The notes: generated from the letters alone by a model not told the origin. Counted from the first letter of the stretch, positions 16,681-26,062 are shown. The stretch is 64,000 bases of DNA from Miltoncostaea marina (GCF_018141525.1 NZ_CP064655.1:992001-1056000); one strand, 5' to 3'. Numbers and translations: made by a program.

Positions 16681-17523
16681 GTGGGCGGCCCGCTCACCAT
16701 CGGCGAGATCCTGCGCCGCAGCACGGCCTACCTGGCCGAGCGCGGGTCGCCCTCGCCCCGCCTCGACGCCGACCTGCTGCTCGCCCACGTGCTCGGGGTG
16801 GAGCGGCTGGCGCTCTACACCGACTCGGAGCGGCCGCTGACCCCCGCCGAGCTGGGCCGGGCGCGCGAGCTGCTGGCCCGGCGGGGCCGGCGCGAGCCGA
16901 TGGCCTACATCACCGGCGCCCGGGCGTTCCGGCGGCTGCGCCTGGCGGTCGGCCCGGCGGTGCTCGTGCCGCGGCCCGAGACGGAGCTGCTCGTCGAGTG
17001 GGCGCTCGAGGCGGCTCCGGCGGGCGGGGCGGCGCTCGACTGGGGCACGGGCAGCGGGGCGGTGGCGCTCGCGCTGGCCGACGAGGGCGACGGCCTGCGG
17101 GTGACCGCGCTCGACCGCTCCGGTGAGGCGCTCGCGCTCGCGCGGGCCAACGGCGAGGCGCTGGGCCTGGAGGTGGAGTGGCTCCGCTCCGACGGCTTCG
17201 CCGCGCTGGACGGCCGCCGCTTCGACGTGATCGTCGCCAACCCGCCGTACCTGTCCGACGCCGACCTGGCGGCGGCGCCGCCCGAGCTGGGCTTCGAGCC
17301 GCGGGGCGCCCTGGTGGCCGGGCCCACCGGCCTCGAGCAGATCGACGCCATCGCCGGCGCCGCCCCGCGCCACCTGGCGCCCGGGGGGCTGCTGCTCGTG
17401 GAGGTCGGCGACGGCCAGGCCGGCGCCGCGCGCGCCGCCCTCGCCGGCGCCGGGCTGGTCGACGTGGCCGCCCGCGACGACCTGGCGGGCGTGGCGCGCG
17501 TCGTGGGCGGGCGGGCCCTGTGA
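16681..17523 (+). CDS. prmC: Release factor glutamine methyltransferase
   Basis: 280 residues. The N-terminal helical domain (ILRRSTAYLAERGSPSPRLDADLLLAHVLG) and LVPRPETELLVEW precede a SAM-binding fold with DWGTGSGAVALALA; IVANPPYLSD is the NPPY motif that binds the glutamine side chain of the release-factor GGQ loop. I choose GTG 16681 because it is the first valid start after the previous stop and gives a full-length protein. The TGA overlaps the tsaC start (GTGA). Confidence 0.93.
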   Translation: MGGPLTIGEILRRSTAYLAERGSPSPRLDADLLLAHVLGVERLALYTDSERPLTPAELGRARELLARRGRREPMAYITGARAFRRLRLAVGPAVLVPRPETELLVEWALEAAPAGGAALDWGTGSGAVALALADEGDGLRVTALDRSGEALALARANGEALGLEVEWLRSDGFAALDGRRFDVIVANPPYLSDADLAAAPPELGFEPRGALVAGPTGLEQIDAIAGAAPRHLAPGGLLLVEVGDGQAGAARAALAGAGLVDVAARDDLAGVARVVGGRAL

Positions 17524-18137
17524 CCGCCGGGCTGCGGGAGGCGCTGCTCGCGGGCGGCGTGGCGCTGGTCCCGACCGACACGGTCTACGGGCTCGCCGCG
17601 GCGCTCGACTCGCCGGAGGGCGTCGCGGCGCTCTACGCCCTCAAGGGCCGCCCGCGCGAGCAGCCGTGCCAGGTGCTGCTGGCGACGCGCGCGCTGCTCG
17701 ACGAGGCCCTCGCTGCGCTCGACGGGCGCACCCGGCGGGCCGCGGCGGCGCTGTTGCCGGGGCCGGCCACCTGCCTGGTGCCCGACCCGGCGGGCCGCTA
17801 CGCGGCGGCCGCCGGCGCCGAGCCGGGCGCCGTGGGCCTGCGCGCCCCCGCGGGGGTGGCGGCGCTCTCCGCGCTCGACGTCCCCCTGGTCGCCACGAGC
17901 GCCAACATGCCCGGCGGGCCCGACCCGGCCGTCCTGGCCGACGTCCCGGCCGACCTGCGCGCGGCCGTCGCGGTCGCGGTCGACGCCGGCCGCCTGCCGG
18001 GCACGGCGTCCGCCGTGGTCGACCTGCGGCACGTGGCCGGCGGGGGCGCCGCCGCGCTGCTGCGGCCGGGGCCGGATCCCGCGGCCGTGGAGCGGGTGCT
18101 GGCGGCCGAGGGCGTCCCGCTCGTGCGCCCGCGGTGA
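17520..18137 (+). CDS. tsaC: Threonylcarbamoyl-AMP synthase (TsaC/Sua5 family)
   Basis: 205 residues. [13 protein letters not shown] near the N terminus, [20 protein letters not shown] and [12 protein letters not shown] are the YrdC-domain motifs. The enzyme joins threonine, bicarbonate and ATP for t6A37 modification of ANN-decoding tRNAs. The short form lacks the extra Sua5 domain. GTG 17520 overlaps the prmC stop. Confidence 0.92.
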   Translation: MTAGLREALLAGGVALVPTDTVYGLAAALDSPEGVAALYALKGRPREQPCQVLLATRALLDEALAALDGRTRRAAAALLPGPATCLVPDPAGRYAAAAGAEPGAVGLRAPAGVAALSALDVPLVATSANMPGGPDPAVLADVPADLRAAVAVAVDAGRLPGTASAVVDLRHVAGGGAAALLRPGPDPAAVERVLAAEGVPLVRPR

Positions 18138-18142
18138 CGGTG

Positions 18143-18148
18143 TACCCT
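18143..18148 (+). promoter_or_regulatory. -10 box TACCCT upstream of glyA
   Basis: TACCCT lies 44 bases before the GTG of glyA, just after the tsaC stop. A GGGGGCGAG ribosome-binding site lies in the leader. Confidence 0.5.
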
Positions 18149-18192
18149 CGGAGGCCGCGCCGATCCACCACTTCCGCCTGGGGGCGAGCCGA

Positions 18193-19482
18193 GTGAGCTT
18201 CATCGACGACGACAGCTACCTGTCGCAGGACATCGCGGACGCCGATCCCGAGATCGCCCGCCTGCTCGCCGCCGAGGCCGAGCGCCAGGGCGAGACGCTC
18301 GAGATGATCGCCAGCGAGAACTTCACGAGCCACGCGGTCCTGCAGGCCGTCGGCTCGGTGCTCACCAACAAGTACGCCGAGGGCCTCCCCGGGCGCCGCT
18401 ACTACGGCGGCTGCGAGGTGGTGGACCAGGTCGAGCAGCTCGCCATCGACCGGGCGCTCGAGGTGTTCGGCGCCGACCACGTCAACGTGCAGCCCCACTC
18501 GGGCGCGACCGCCAACGAGGCCGCCTACTACGCCGTGCTGCAGCCGGGCGACCGCGTGCTCGGCATGTCGCTCTCGCACGGCGGCCACCTCTCGCACGGC
18601 CTGAAGGTCAACTTCTCGGGGCGGCTGTACGCCTTCCACCACTACGGCGTGCGCCGCTCGGACTGCCGCATCGACATGGACCAGGTGCGCGACATGGCGC
18701 GCGAGCTGCGCCCGGCGCTGATCGTGGCCGGCGCGTCGGCGTACCCGCGCGTCATCGACTTCCCGGCGTTCCGCGAGATCGCCGACGAGGTCGGCGCGCT
18801 GCTGATGGTCGACATGGCCCACATCGCCGGGCTGGTCGCGGCCGGCGTGCACCCGAGCCCCGTCGGCATCGCCGACATCGTCACCACCACGATCCACAAG
18901 ACGATCGGCGGGCCGCGCGGCGGCATGGTGATGTGCACGTCCGAGCTCGCGGCGAAGATCGACAAGGCGGTCTTCCCGGGGCTGCAGGGCGGCCCCCTGA
19001 TGCACGTGATCGCCGGCAAGGCGGTCGCGCTGGGGCACGCGCTCACGCCCGAGTTCCGCGAGCGCCAGCGGGCGGTGGTCGACAACTGCCGCGCCCTGGC
19101 CGAGGGGCTGCTGGCGGGCGGGGTGAACCTGGTGAGCGGCGGGACCGACAACCACCTGGTGCTGGTCGACCTCTCGGGCACGCCGATGACCGGCAAGGAC
19201 GCCGAGGAGCGGCTCGACCGCGCCGGCATCACGGTCAACAAGAACGGCGTGCCGTTCGACGAGCGTCCGCCGACGATCACGTCGGGCCTTCGCATCGGCA
19301 CACCGGCGCTCACGACGCGCGGCCTGCGCGAGCCGGAGATGCGCGAGATCGCCCGGATCATCGCGGCGGCGCTCGACCCCGCCGCGACGGAGGCCGACCT
19401 CGAGGCGCTGCGGGCCCGCTCGCGCGCGATCGGGGAGCGCTTCCCGCTCTACCCGCGCCTCGGGGCGGGCACGGCGGTCTGA
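18193..19482 (+). CDS. glyA: Serine hydroxymethyltransferase
   Basis: 429 residues, standard length. [29 protein letters not shown] and [14 protein letters not shown] are typical, and the PLP-binding Lys is in [14 protein letters not shown]. The enzyme interconverts serine and glycine and supplies 5,10-methylenetetrahydrofolate. It starts at GTG 18193 after GGGGGCGAG and ends in a strong terminator hairpin. Confidence 0.97.
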   Translation: MSFIDDDSYLSQDIADADPEIARLLAAEAERQGETLEMIASENFTSHAVLQAVGSVLTNKYAEGLPGRRYYGGCEVVDQVEQLAIDRALEVFGADHVNVQPHSGATANEAAYYAVLQPGDRVLGMSLSHGGHLSHGLKVNFSGRLYAFHHYGVRRSDCRIDMDQVRDMARELRPALIVAGASAYPRVIDFPAFREIADEVGALLMVDMAHIAGLVAAGVHPSPVGIADIVTTTIHKTIGGPRGGMVMCTSELAAKIDKAVFPGLQGGPLMHVIAGKAVALGHALTPEFRERQRAVVDNCRALAEGLLAGGVNLVSGGTDNHLVLVDLSGTPMTGKDAEERLDRAGITVNKNGVPFDERPPTITSGLRIGTPALTTRGLREPEMREIARIIAAALDPAATEADLEALRARSRAIGERFPLYPRLGAGTAV

Positions 19483-19483
19483 C

Positions 19484-19512
19484 CCGGAGGAGGCCCCCGG
19501 GGCCTCCTCCGG
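19484..19512 (+). terminator. Hairpin terminator after glyA
   Basis: Perfect 12-bp stem CCGGAGGAGGCC / GGCCTCCTCCGG with a 5-base loop, beginning two bases after the stop codon. There is no T-tract. Confidence 0.72.
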
Positions 19513-19622
19513 TCATCCCCGATCCGGCCCGCGCGCGAGCCGCGCGCGGCCGAACCTGTGCGATTCGTCACAATGCGGCGTGACATCGGTGTCGTGCCCT
19601 TGCCGGTGCGCGGCGGCGACGA

Positions 19623-19628
19623 TAGACG
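19623..19628 (+). promoter_or_regulatory. -10 box TAGACG, leaderless start of ctaC
   Basis: The GATAGACG region ends 6 bases before the GTG at 19635. No ribosome-binding site is visible. Confidence 0.45.
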
Positions 19629-19634
19629 TGGCCT

Positions 19635-20171
19635 GTGAACCCGACCGCCCTCGTCATCACGATCGCCTACAGCGTCGTGTCGTTCCTGGCGATCGCCCTG
19701 GTCGTCTGGATCTGGCGCTCCACGCTGCCCGCCCGCCCGCGGCGCACGGACGAGACCGACACCCACAGGCTGGCCCACCGCGAGAAGGCCTGGTTCGCCA
19801 TCGCCGTCGCGAGCCTGGGCGTCCTGCTGCTGGCCACGCTGCCGTTCATCCCCTACGGCGACAACTCCGCCGAGGCCGGGCAGCAGCGTGTCGAGGTCAA
19901 CTCGATCCAGTTCGCCTGGGACATGGAGCCGCGCACCGTCACGGCCGGCACCCCGGTGCGCTTCACGGTCACGACCGCCGACGTCAACCACGGCTTCGGC
20001 GTCTACAACGACGACAACGTGATGCTGTTCCAGATCCAGGTGGTGCCCGACCACCCGAGCGACGTCGTCTACACGTTCAAGGAGCCCGGCCGCTACCAGA
20101 TCGTGTGCCTCGAGTTCTGCGGCGTGGGCCACCACAACATGCTGAGCACCTTCGAGGTGGAGCCGGCATGA
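19635..20171 (+). CDS. ctaC: Cytochrome c oxidase subunit II (CuA subunit)
   Basis: 178 residues, short for the family. Two membrane helices (about 6-28 and 50-72) precede a cupredoxin domain with the CuA ligands: VNHGFGVY supplies one His, and CLEFCGVGHHNM supplies two Cys, a His and a Met. It receives electrons from cytochrome c and passes them to subunit I. GTG 19635 is probably leaderless. It overlaps ctaD by ATGA. Size and partner resemble ba3/B-family oxidases. Confidence 0.93.
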   Translation: MNPTALVITIAYSVVSFLAIALVVWIWRSTLPARPRRTDETDTHRLAHREKAWFAIAVASLGVLLLATLPFIPYGDNSAEAGQQRVEVNSIQFAWDMEPRTVTAGTPVRFTVTTADVNHGFGVYNDDNVMLFQIQVVPDHPSDVVYTFKEPGRYQIVCLEFCGVGHHNMLSTFEVEPA

Positions 20172-22147
20172 GCACCCACGTGGACGCCGCCGCCGGCGAG
20201 GAGTACGTCGACCCCGCGCCGGTCGCCGACGCCACCGACCGGGGGATCGCCCGGCGTCTGACGATCCAGTACGTCGTCGCGTCGACCGTCATCTTCCTGG
20301 CGACCGGCCTGCTCGGCCTGGCGATGCGCCAGAGCCAGGCCGACGTCTGGCGGTTCGACGACAACACCTGGTACGCGATCATGACCGCCCACGGGCTCGG
20401 CGCCTTCGTGGGCTGGGCGGCCTTCGCGGTGATGGGTCTCTCGTTCTGGGTGCTGAGCGAGGTCGGCTTCCCGATGGGCCGGGCAGGCACGGCGCTCGCC
20501 CGCCTCACCTTCTGGCTCATGGTGATCGGCGTCGCCGGCGTCGTGGTCACGACGCTCGGCTTCTCGTTCGCCGGGTCGTGGGTCTTCCTCTACCCGCTGC
20601 CGTTCGAGTCGGCCGGCCAGTGGGGCGACGGGGCGACCGGGTTCTTCTCCGCCTCCGTGCTGCTCGTCGGGCTCTCGATCGTGACCTGGTGCCTGGCGAT
20701 CCTCGTGATCGTGCTCGGCCCGGGCCTGCGCAGCCAGGGCGGCGGCCTGCTCAACCGCGTGGGCGCGGCGATGGGCTTCGGCTTCATCTGGCCGAAGCGG
20801 TTCCGCACCGAGCGGCCGGTGCCCTACGCGGTGATCCCGCTCACCGTGATCGCGATCGACATGATCATCGCCACGCTGCCGCTCGCGGTGCTGCTGGTCG
20901 CGATGATCATCCAGTCGTTCGCGCCGAGCGTGTCGGTCGACCCGCTGCTGGCGAAGAACGTGCTGTGGTGGTTCGGCCACCCGGTGGTCTACCTGCTGCT
21001 CTTCCCCGCGGTGGCGATCTACTACCTGCTGGTGCCGCGCTTCGCGAAGCGGCGCCTGGTGGCCGGCAACATCATCGCCGTGGCCTGGGCGATCGCGATC
21101 GTCGCCAACGTCACCGTGTGGGCCCACCACATGTACATGGACTACCCGAACGGGATCCAGGCGGCGATCAACACCACGATGGAGCCGATCACCTTCGCGC
21201 TCACGATCGTGTCGGCGCTCAGCCTCTACAGCCTGTTCTTCACGATCTTCCGCTCGCGCTGGACCTGGAACGCGGCGAGCACCGCGCTGTTCCTCGGCCT
21301 GGCCAGCTGGCTGCTGGCGGGGCTGTCGGGCGTCATCAACGCGACGATCGCCTGGAACGCCTTCGTCCACAACACGCTCTGGGTGGTGGGCCACTTCCAC
21401 CACATGGCGCTCATCAACATCGGGATCGTCATCTTCGGGGCGATCTACGCGTTCCTGCCGCGGCTCATCGGCCGGCCGCTCTACAGCGACCGCCTGGGCA
21501 TGTGGCACGTCTGGCTGACGTTCGCCGCCGGCACCGCCAACAGCGTCATCTGGCTCATCCAGGGGCTCGACGGCGCGCCGCGCCGGTTCGCGATCCTGCC
21601 GGAGCAGTACAGCGCCTACAACGCGGCGGCGATCCCGGTGGTGATCGTGCTCGCGCTGGCGCAGCTGCTCTTCGTGTGGAACATGATCCAGACGTTCCGC
21701 GGCGCGACGACCGCCGCCCAGGCGCGCAGCCTGCTCGACGGGCTGCAGCGGCCGCGGCTGACGAGCGCCCCGCTGCAGGCCCTCGGCGTGGTGCTGACGA
21801 TCCTCGTGCTGACGGGCCTCGGCACCGCCGGCTGGGCGGTCGGCCGCGGGACCGACGACGACTCGCGCATGGCGTTCGTCCCGCAGCCGGCGGCCGCCCA
21901 GGGCGGTGCCGGCGGGCCCGGGCTGGAGGTGTTCGTCGCCTCCGGCTGCGGCAGCTGCCACGCCTTCCAGGCGGCGGGCTCGACCGGCGCGGTGGGCCCG
22001 AGCCTCGACGAGCGCGCGCCCACCGCCGATCGCGCCGAGCAGGTCGTCCGCAACGGGCTCAACGCGATGCCCGCCTTCGGCAACCAGCTCAGCGACGACG
22101 AGATCGAGGCGGTCGCGACCTACGTCGCGGAGAACGCCGCGCCGTAG
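20168..22147 (+). CDS. ctaD: Cytochrome c oxidase subunit I with C-terminal cytochrome c domain
   Basis: 659 residues. Residues up to about 560 form the heme-copper core: TAHGLGAFVGW (low-spin heme His), WFGHPVVYLLLFP (CuB His and the cross-linked Tyr of HPxxY), WAHHMYMD (two CuB His) and VGHFHHMALI (heme ligands). After a last helix (about 548-570) comes a linker and a cytochrome c domain with CGSCH near residue 594 and a distal NAMPAFG Met. A c-type heme fused to subunit I rather than subunit II is unusual. No subunit III gene is adjacent. ATG in an ATGA overlap. Confidence 0.93.
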   Translation: MSTHVDAAAGEEYVDPAPVADATDRGIARRLTIQYVVASTVIFLATGLLGLAMRQSQADVWRFDDNTWYAIMTAHGLGAFVGWAAFAVMGLSFWVLSEVGFPMGRAGTALARLTFWLMVIGVAGVVVTTLGFSFAGSWVFLYPLPFESAGQWGDGATGFFSASVLLVGLSIVTWCLAILVIVLGPGLRSQGGGLLNRVGAAMGFGFIWPKRFRTERPVPYAVIPLTVIAIDMIIATLPLAVLLVAMIIQSFAPSVSVDPLLAKNVLWWFGHPVVYLLLFPAVAIYYLLVPRFAKRRLVAGNIIAVAWAIAIVANVTVWAHHMYMDYPNGIQAAINTTMEPITFALTIVSALSLYSLFFTIFRSRWTWNAASTALFLGLASWLLAGLSGVINATIAWNAFVHNTLWVVGHFHHMALINIGIVIFGAIYAFLPRLIGRPLYSDRLGMWHVWLTFAAGTANSVIWLIQGLDGAPRRFAILPEQYSAYNAAAIPVVIVLALAQLLFVWNMIQTFRGATTAAQARSLLDGLQRPRLTSAPLQALGVVLTILVLTGLGTAGWAVGRGTDDDSRMAFVPQPAAAQGGAGGPGLEVFVASGCGSCHAFQAAGSTGAVGPSLDERAPTADRAEQVVRNGLNAMPAFGNQLSDDEIEAVATYVAENAAP

Positions 22148-22168
22148 CGGGCGCCCCGCCCGGGCGGG

Positions 22169-23059
22169 TCAGTCGGCGCCCGCGCGCTCCGCGGCCGCCT
22201 CGGCCGCGAGCTCCTCGCGCGAGCGCGCGGCGACGCGCTCGACGTGGTTCCACAGCAGCAGCATGGCGGCGACCCCGAGGGTGAGCGTCTGCTCGGTGGT
22301 CATGAGCATGGCCGCGCGCACCTGGTCGCCGGTCGGCGTGAGGCCGAAGAGGCGCTCCTCCTGGGCCACGTAGACGTCGTACAGCGGGTCGCTGAGGAAG
22401 ATGGTCGTCGAGACCACCATGCCGACCGCCAGCAGGCCGGCGGCCATCGCCGAGCGCCGGGCGCCGCTCAGGCGCGCCCGCGGGATCGCGGCCGCGATGT
22501 GCAGCCACACGGCGAAGCCTGCGACGAACATCGTCGCGTGCTCGAGGTCGTGGGCCCAGCGGTGCGCGAGCGCGTACTCGAACGCCACCGGCACGTGCCA
22601 GAGGGCGGTGACCGCCACCCAGAGCACGACCGCCGCGAGCGGGCGGGTCAGGAACCGCGCCACCGCCCGCAGCCGCGGCGAGCGGCCGACCCCGCGCAGC
22701 AGCGGCCGGGGCACCGCGAACAGGGCCAGGGGTCCCGCGATGCCGAGCACGATCAGCAGCGGCGCAACGTCGCCCAGCAGCACGTGCTGCAGCATGTGGC
22801 CGGACAGCAGGTACTCCTCGCCGACCGGGTCGAGGGGGGAGAGCACCGACAGCAGCAGCACCGCGACGCCCGCGGCGAACAGCGCCGCCCGCCGGCCGTC
22901 GGCCAGGTCGGGACGCCCCCGCCGGCGCAGCCGGCGCCAGCCCACGGCGTAGAGGACGACGCCCGCGGCGGCGGCCGCCAGCACCAGCGGGTCGAGCGAC
23001 CAGGCGCCCGCGAGGTCGTGGTGGGCGGTCGCGCCGCCGGCGTGCAGTGCCCCGATCAC
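22169..23059 (-). CDS. ctaG: CtaG (caa3-type) cytochrome oxidase assembly protein
   Basis: 296 residues with about seven membrane helices. SGHMLQHVLLGDVAPLLIVLG, LWHVPVAFEYAL and HDLEHATMF carry the conserved His residues of the CtaG_caa3 family, which assists copper insertion into the CuB site. It is convergent with ctaD, with only 21 bases between the stops. The GTG start at 23059 has a TATTGA box 7 bases upstream, so it is probably leaderless. Confidence 0.9.
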   Translation of the reverse strand: MIGALHAGGATAHHDLAGAWSLDPLVLAAAAAGVVLYAVGWRRLRRRGRPDLADGRRAALFAAGVAVLLLSVLSPLDPVGEEYLLSGHMLQHVLLGDVAPLLIVLGIAGPLALFAVPRPLLRGVGRSPRLRAVARFLTRPLAAVVLWVAVTALWHVPVAFEYALAHRWAHDLEHATMFVAGFAVWLHIAAAIPRARLSGARRSAMAAGLLAVGMVVSTTIFLSDPLYDVYVAQEERLFGLTPTGDQVRAAMLMTTEQTLTLGVAAMLLLWNHVERVAARSREELAAEAAAERAGAD

Positions 23060-23066
23060 CCCACGA

Positions 23067-23072
23067 TCAATA
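23067..23072 (-). promoter_or_regulatory. -10 box TATTGA, leaderless start of ctaG
   Basis: TATTGA on the minus strand ends 7 bases before the GTG at 23059. No Shine-Dalgarno sequence is present. Confidence 0.5.
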
Positions 23073-23101
23073 GCCGATGCGGGCCGCCCGCGCGGCGCGC
23101 G

Positions 23102-23830
23102 TCAGTAGACGAGGCCGGGGCCGAGCTCCATGAGCGTCGGGCCCTGGCGCGATCGGACGAACCCGTCGCGGGCGTCGATCACGGTCTCGTGCACGTACAG
23201 CCGCGCGGTCGCGACGGGGGTCAGCACGGGGAAGCGCACGGTCGTCGCGCGCCGCCCGATCGTGACCGTCGCCTCCAGCGGCGGCATCCGCCCCGGCGGC
23301 GCCCCGGGCATGAGGCCGCTCCCCAGCCGCTCCTCGAGGCGGCCGGCGGTGAAGACCGGCGACGAGTCCAGCCACTCGCGCGCGTGCCACTCTGCGCGGA
23401 AGGAGCCCAGCTCGGTCAGGAAGAGCGCGTACTCGAAGGCCGAGAACGGGTCGGCCCGGTCGAAGCGGATCGCGTGGAGCAGCTCACGCACCTCGCGGCG
23501 GCGCGCGCTCGCCGGCCCCGCCCCGCCCGACACGCTCGCCCGGTCGTGGAGCGGCACGGCGCCGCGCGGCGGCGGTGCGTCGCCGGGGGCGCCGTCGGCG
23601 GCGCAGAACGGCTCGATCCACGCGGCCGAGCCCTCGTCGATCACGCGGTAGTCGAGGTGGTGCCCCGGCGCGAGCGCGACCGACGGGAACAGCCCGAGCA
23701 GCGCGGCCACGTCGGCCGGCCGCTCCATCGCCTCCAGCCGCGGCCGGGCGGCGCCGATCCGGTCCGCCAGGGCCTCGCACCGGTCCGGGTCCAGCCGCAC
23801 CACCGTCGCCTCGTCGCCGTCCCGCGCCAT
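23102..23830 (-). CDS. Hypothetical cytosolic protein
   Basis: 242 residues from the ATG at 23830; no signal peptide or membrane helix. I do not recognise it. The N-terminal part is helical (VVRLDPDRCEALADRIGAARPRL would be helix), followed by PSVALAPGHHLDYRV and a C-terminal strand-rich part (EATVTIGRRATTVRFPV). The frame is open further upstream, but a TATCAC box ends 9 bases before this ATG, matching the leaderless pattern of the window. It lies alone between ctaG and a decayed gene. Confidence 0.65.
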   Translation of the reverse strand: MARDGDEATVVRLDPDRCEALADRIGAARPRLEAMERPADVAALLGLFPSVALAPGHHLDYRVIDEGSAAWIEPFCAADGAPGDAPPPRGAVPLHDRASVSGGAGPASARRREVRELLHAIRFDRADPFSAFEYALFLTELGSFRAEWHAREWLDSSPVFTAGRLEERLGSGLMPGAPPGRMPPLEATVTIGRRATTVRFPVLTPVATARLYVHETVIDARDGFVRSRQGPTLMELGPGLVY

Positions 23831-23839
23831 CGCCGTGCC

Positions 23840-23845
23840 GTGATA
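23840..23845 (-). promoter_or_regulatory. Possible -10 box TATCAC, leaderless start
   Basis: TATCAC on the minus strand ends 9 bases before the ATG at 23830. This is a weaker match because the last base is C. Confidence 0.35.
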
Positions 23846-24001
23846 CCACGCCGGGCGCGTGGAGGCGGCGACCCGCCGGGTCCGCTGCACCGCCGATCAG
23901 CGGTCGAGGCGATCCGGCCGGTGCCGCCGCAGGACGGGCATCCAGGGCACGACGCCGGCGGCGATCGACGCCGGGGGCGAAGACCGACCCCCACGTCCAC
24001 G

Positions 24002-24494
24002 TCAGCCGGCCGGGCGCGTCCGCGAGTGGAGGAGGAACGAGACGAACGTGCCCGCGATCACCAGCACCCGCGCCGGCCGGGATCCGGAGGTGGCGCGCGG
24101 TGTGGCGCTCGCGGGCCGGCGCGGCGGCGGCGGCGTGCCGCCGTCCACGAGGCGCGCCGTGTCCCGGCCGGCGTCCACCACGACGTGAGCGATCGGCACG
24201 TCGAACCGCGTGCGCGCGCGCTCGACCAGGCCGACCTCGAGCCGGTCGGACCCGTGCTCCGGGTGCGTCGCGATCATCACCTCGTCGGGTCCGAAGCTGC
24301 GCGCCGCGTCGTCGAGCGCCTGCAGCGGGTCGGCGTCGCCCAGCGCGCCGCGCGCCGGGATGCCCGCGGCCCCGCAGCGCGAGCGACGCCGCGTCCGCGC
24401 CCTCGGCGCGCTCGCGCATCGCCTCGAAGCGCCGGTCGCCGGTGCACGTCTCGGTCGCGACGAGCGGGCGGTGGGTCGGTGCCGGGGTCGCCAT
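24002..24494 (-). pseudogene. Frameshifted USP-like protein gene (STHP..GLVERARxRFDxPVxHVVVD type)
   Basis: Two minus-strand frames join into one recognisable protein. The first, from ATG 24494, reads MATPAPTHRPLVATETC and ends near 24380; the second continues GALGDADPLQALDDAARSF, then VMIATHPEHGSDRLEVGLVE and RFDVPIAHVVVDAGRD, and ends in a hydrophobic tail (VLVIAGTFVSFLL). The span is 493 bases, one more than a multiple of three, and removing one G from the CGGGG run near 24382 restores the frame. I recall similar actinobacterial proteins with about 50 more residues in the first half, so an internal deletion is also likely. A sequencing error is the alternative. Confidence 0.6.
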
Positions 24495-24616
24495 GGTGGC
24501 CTCCCGGCCGGCGATGCCGTGGGCCCGATCGTCCCACCGCGCCGCCCGCGGCGGCATCGGGGCCGCACCGGCGGCCGGGTCGCGGCGAACCCGAACGCCG
24601 CGCCCCCGGCGACCGG

Positions 24617-24622
24617 TACCCT
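24617..24622 (+). promoter_or_regulatory. -10 box TACCCT, leaderless start of upp
   Basis: TACCCT ends 7 bases before the GTG at 24630, and no ribosome-binding site lies between. Confidence 0.6.
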
Positions 24623-24629
24623 CGCTGGC

Positions 24630-25274
24630 GTGTCCCGCCCGCCCGTCGTCCTCGCTGGGCCCCTCGCCGGCCACCACCTCGCGACCCTGCGCGACGCGGC
24701 CACCGGGCCGGCGGCCTTCCGGCGCGCCGCGGCGGCCCTGTCGGGCCTCGTGGTGGCCGAGGCGCTCCGCGACCTGGAGGGCCGGCCCGCCGAGGTGGCG
24801 ACGCCGCTGGCGCGGGCGCGGGTGGAGCTGCCGGCCCGGCGGGTGACGCTCGTGCCGATCCTGCGCGCGGGGCTGGTGATGCTCGACCCGGCGCTCGCGC
24901 TGCTGCCCGACGACACGCGGGTCGGCTTCATCGGGATGGCGCGCGACGAGCGGACGGCGCGGGCGCGGAGCTACCTCAGCAGCCTGCCGGGCGGCCTCGG
25001 CGACGACGAGGTGGTGGTGCTCGACGTGATGATCGCGACCGGCGGCTCGACGGCCGCGGCGCTGCGTGCGGTGCGCGCGGCAGGCGCGCGGCGGGTGCGG
25101 GTGGCGGGCGTCATCGCGGCGCCGGAGGGCCTGGCGGCGGTCGCGGCGGCCGACCCGGACGCCGCGGTGACCGTCGCCGCGGTCGACAGCCACCTCGACG
25201 AGCGCGCGTTCATCGTGCCGGGGCTCGGCGACGCGGGCGACCGGCTGTACTCGGACGCGGGGGCGGGGGGCTGA
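24630..25274 (+). CDS. upp: Uracil phosphoribosyltransferase
   Basis: 214 residues. VPILRAGLVMLDPALALLP, GMARDERTARARSYLSSLP and the PRPP-binding loop VVVLDVMIATGGSTAAAL (usually DPMLATGGS) identify the uracil salvage enzyme, which makes UMP from uracil and PRPP. The first DP of the loop is VM here, a small departure. GTG 24630 is probably leaderless. The stop overlaps the SDR start by one base (TGATG). Confidence 0.9.
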   Translation: MSRPPVVLAGPLAGHHLATLRDAATGPAAFRRAAAALSGLVVAEALRDLEGRPAEVATPLARARVELPARRVTLVPILRAGLVMLDPALALLPDDTRVGFIGMARDERTARARSYLSSLPGGLGDDEVVVLDVMIATGGSTAAALRAVRAAGARRVRVAGVIAAPEGLAAVAAADPDAAVTVAAVDSHLDERAFIVPGLGDAGDRLYSDAGAGG

Positions 25275-26062
25275 TGGCGGCGCGGGGGCTGGCCGTGGTG
25301 ACGGGCGCCTCGTCGGGGATCGGCCTCGCCTTCGCCGAGGACCTGGCGCGCAGGGGCCACCCGCTGCTGGTGGTCGCCCGGCGCGGCGACCGGCTGCGCG
25401 CGCTGGCCGAGCGGGCCTCCGCCCGTCACGGCGTGGAGGTGACCCCCCTCGTGGCCGACCTCGCGACCGACGAGGGCATGGCGGCCTGCCGGGCGGCGGT
25501 CGACGCCGCCGGCGCCCCGCCGGAGGTGCTCGTGCTCAACGCCGGCTTCGGCACCCACGCGCCGCTGGCGCGGGCCGACCGCGCGCGCGAGACCGAGATG
25601 GTGCGCCTCAACTGCGTGGCCGTGCTCGACCTGGCCGTCCACGCGCTGCCGGCGATGGTGGCGCGGGGGCGCGGGGCGATCGTGGTCGTCTCGTCGGCGG
25701 CGGCGTGGCAGCCGGTGCCCTACATGGCGACGTACGCGGCCACGAAGGCGTTCGAGCTGCACCTGGCCGAGGCGCTGCAGGAGGAGCTGCGGGGGACGGG
25801 GGTGCGGGCGGTGGCGGTCTGCCCGGGACCCACCCGGACCGAGTTCTCGGTCGTGGCCGGCGGGAGCGGCGCCGGCGCGCGCGGCGTGCCGTACGAGCAG
25901 CCGGAGCTGGTCGTGCGCGCCGCCTGGCGGGCGCTGGCGGCCGGCCGGGCGCGGGCCCCCGCCGGGCTGGTGGCACGCGGCGCGCTGCTCGCCGGCGCGC
26001 TGGTGCCGCGCGCCCTGGTGGTGCGGGCGGCGGCGTTCTTCCACCGGCCGCTCGTCCGTTGA
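25274..26062 (+). CDS. Short-chain dehydrogenase/reductase
   Basis: 262 residues of the classical SDR family. TGASSGIG is the cofactor loop, VLNAGFG the NAG motif, Ser in VVVSSAAAWQ and YAATK the catalytic Tyr/Lys. The Arg pair after the second strand (VVARRGDRL) suggests NADPH. Closest in pattern to the DltE/YqjQ-like group; the substrate is unknown. The ATG overlaps the upp stop and the C-terminal part is hydrophobic. Confidence 0.88.
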   Translation: MAARGLAVVTGASSGIGLAFAEDLARRGHPLLVVARRGDRLRALAERASARHGVEVTPLVADLATDEGMAACRAAVDAAGAPPEVLVLNAGFGTHAPLARADRARETEMVRLNCVAVLDLAVHALPAMVARGRGAIVVVSSAAAWQPVPYMATYAATKAFELHLAEALQEELRGTGVRAVAVCPGPTRTEFSVVAGGSGAGARGVPYEQPELVVRAAWRALAAGRARAPAGLVARGALLAGALVPRALVVRAAAFFHRPLVR

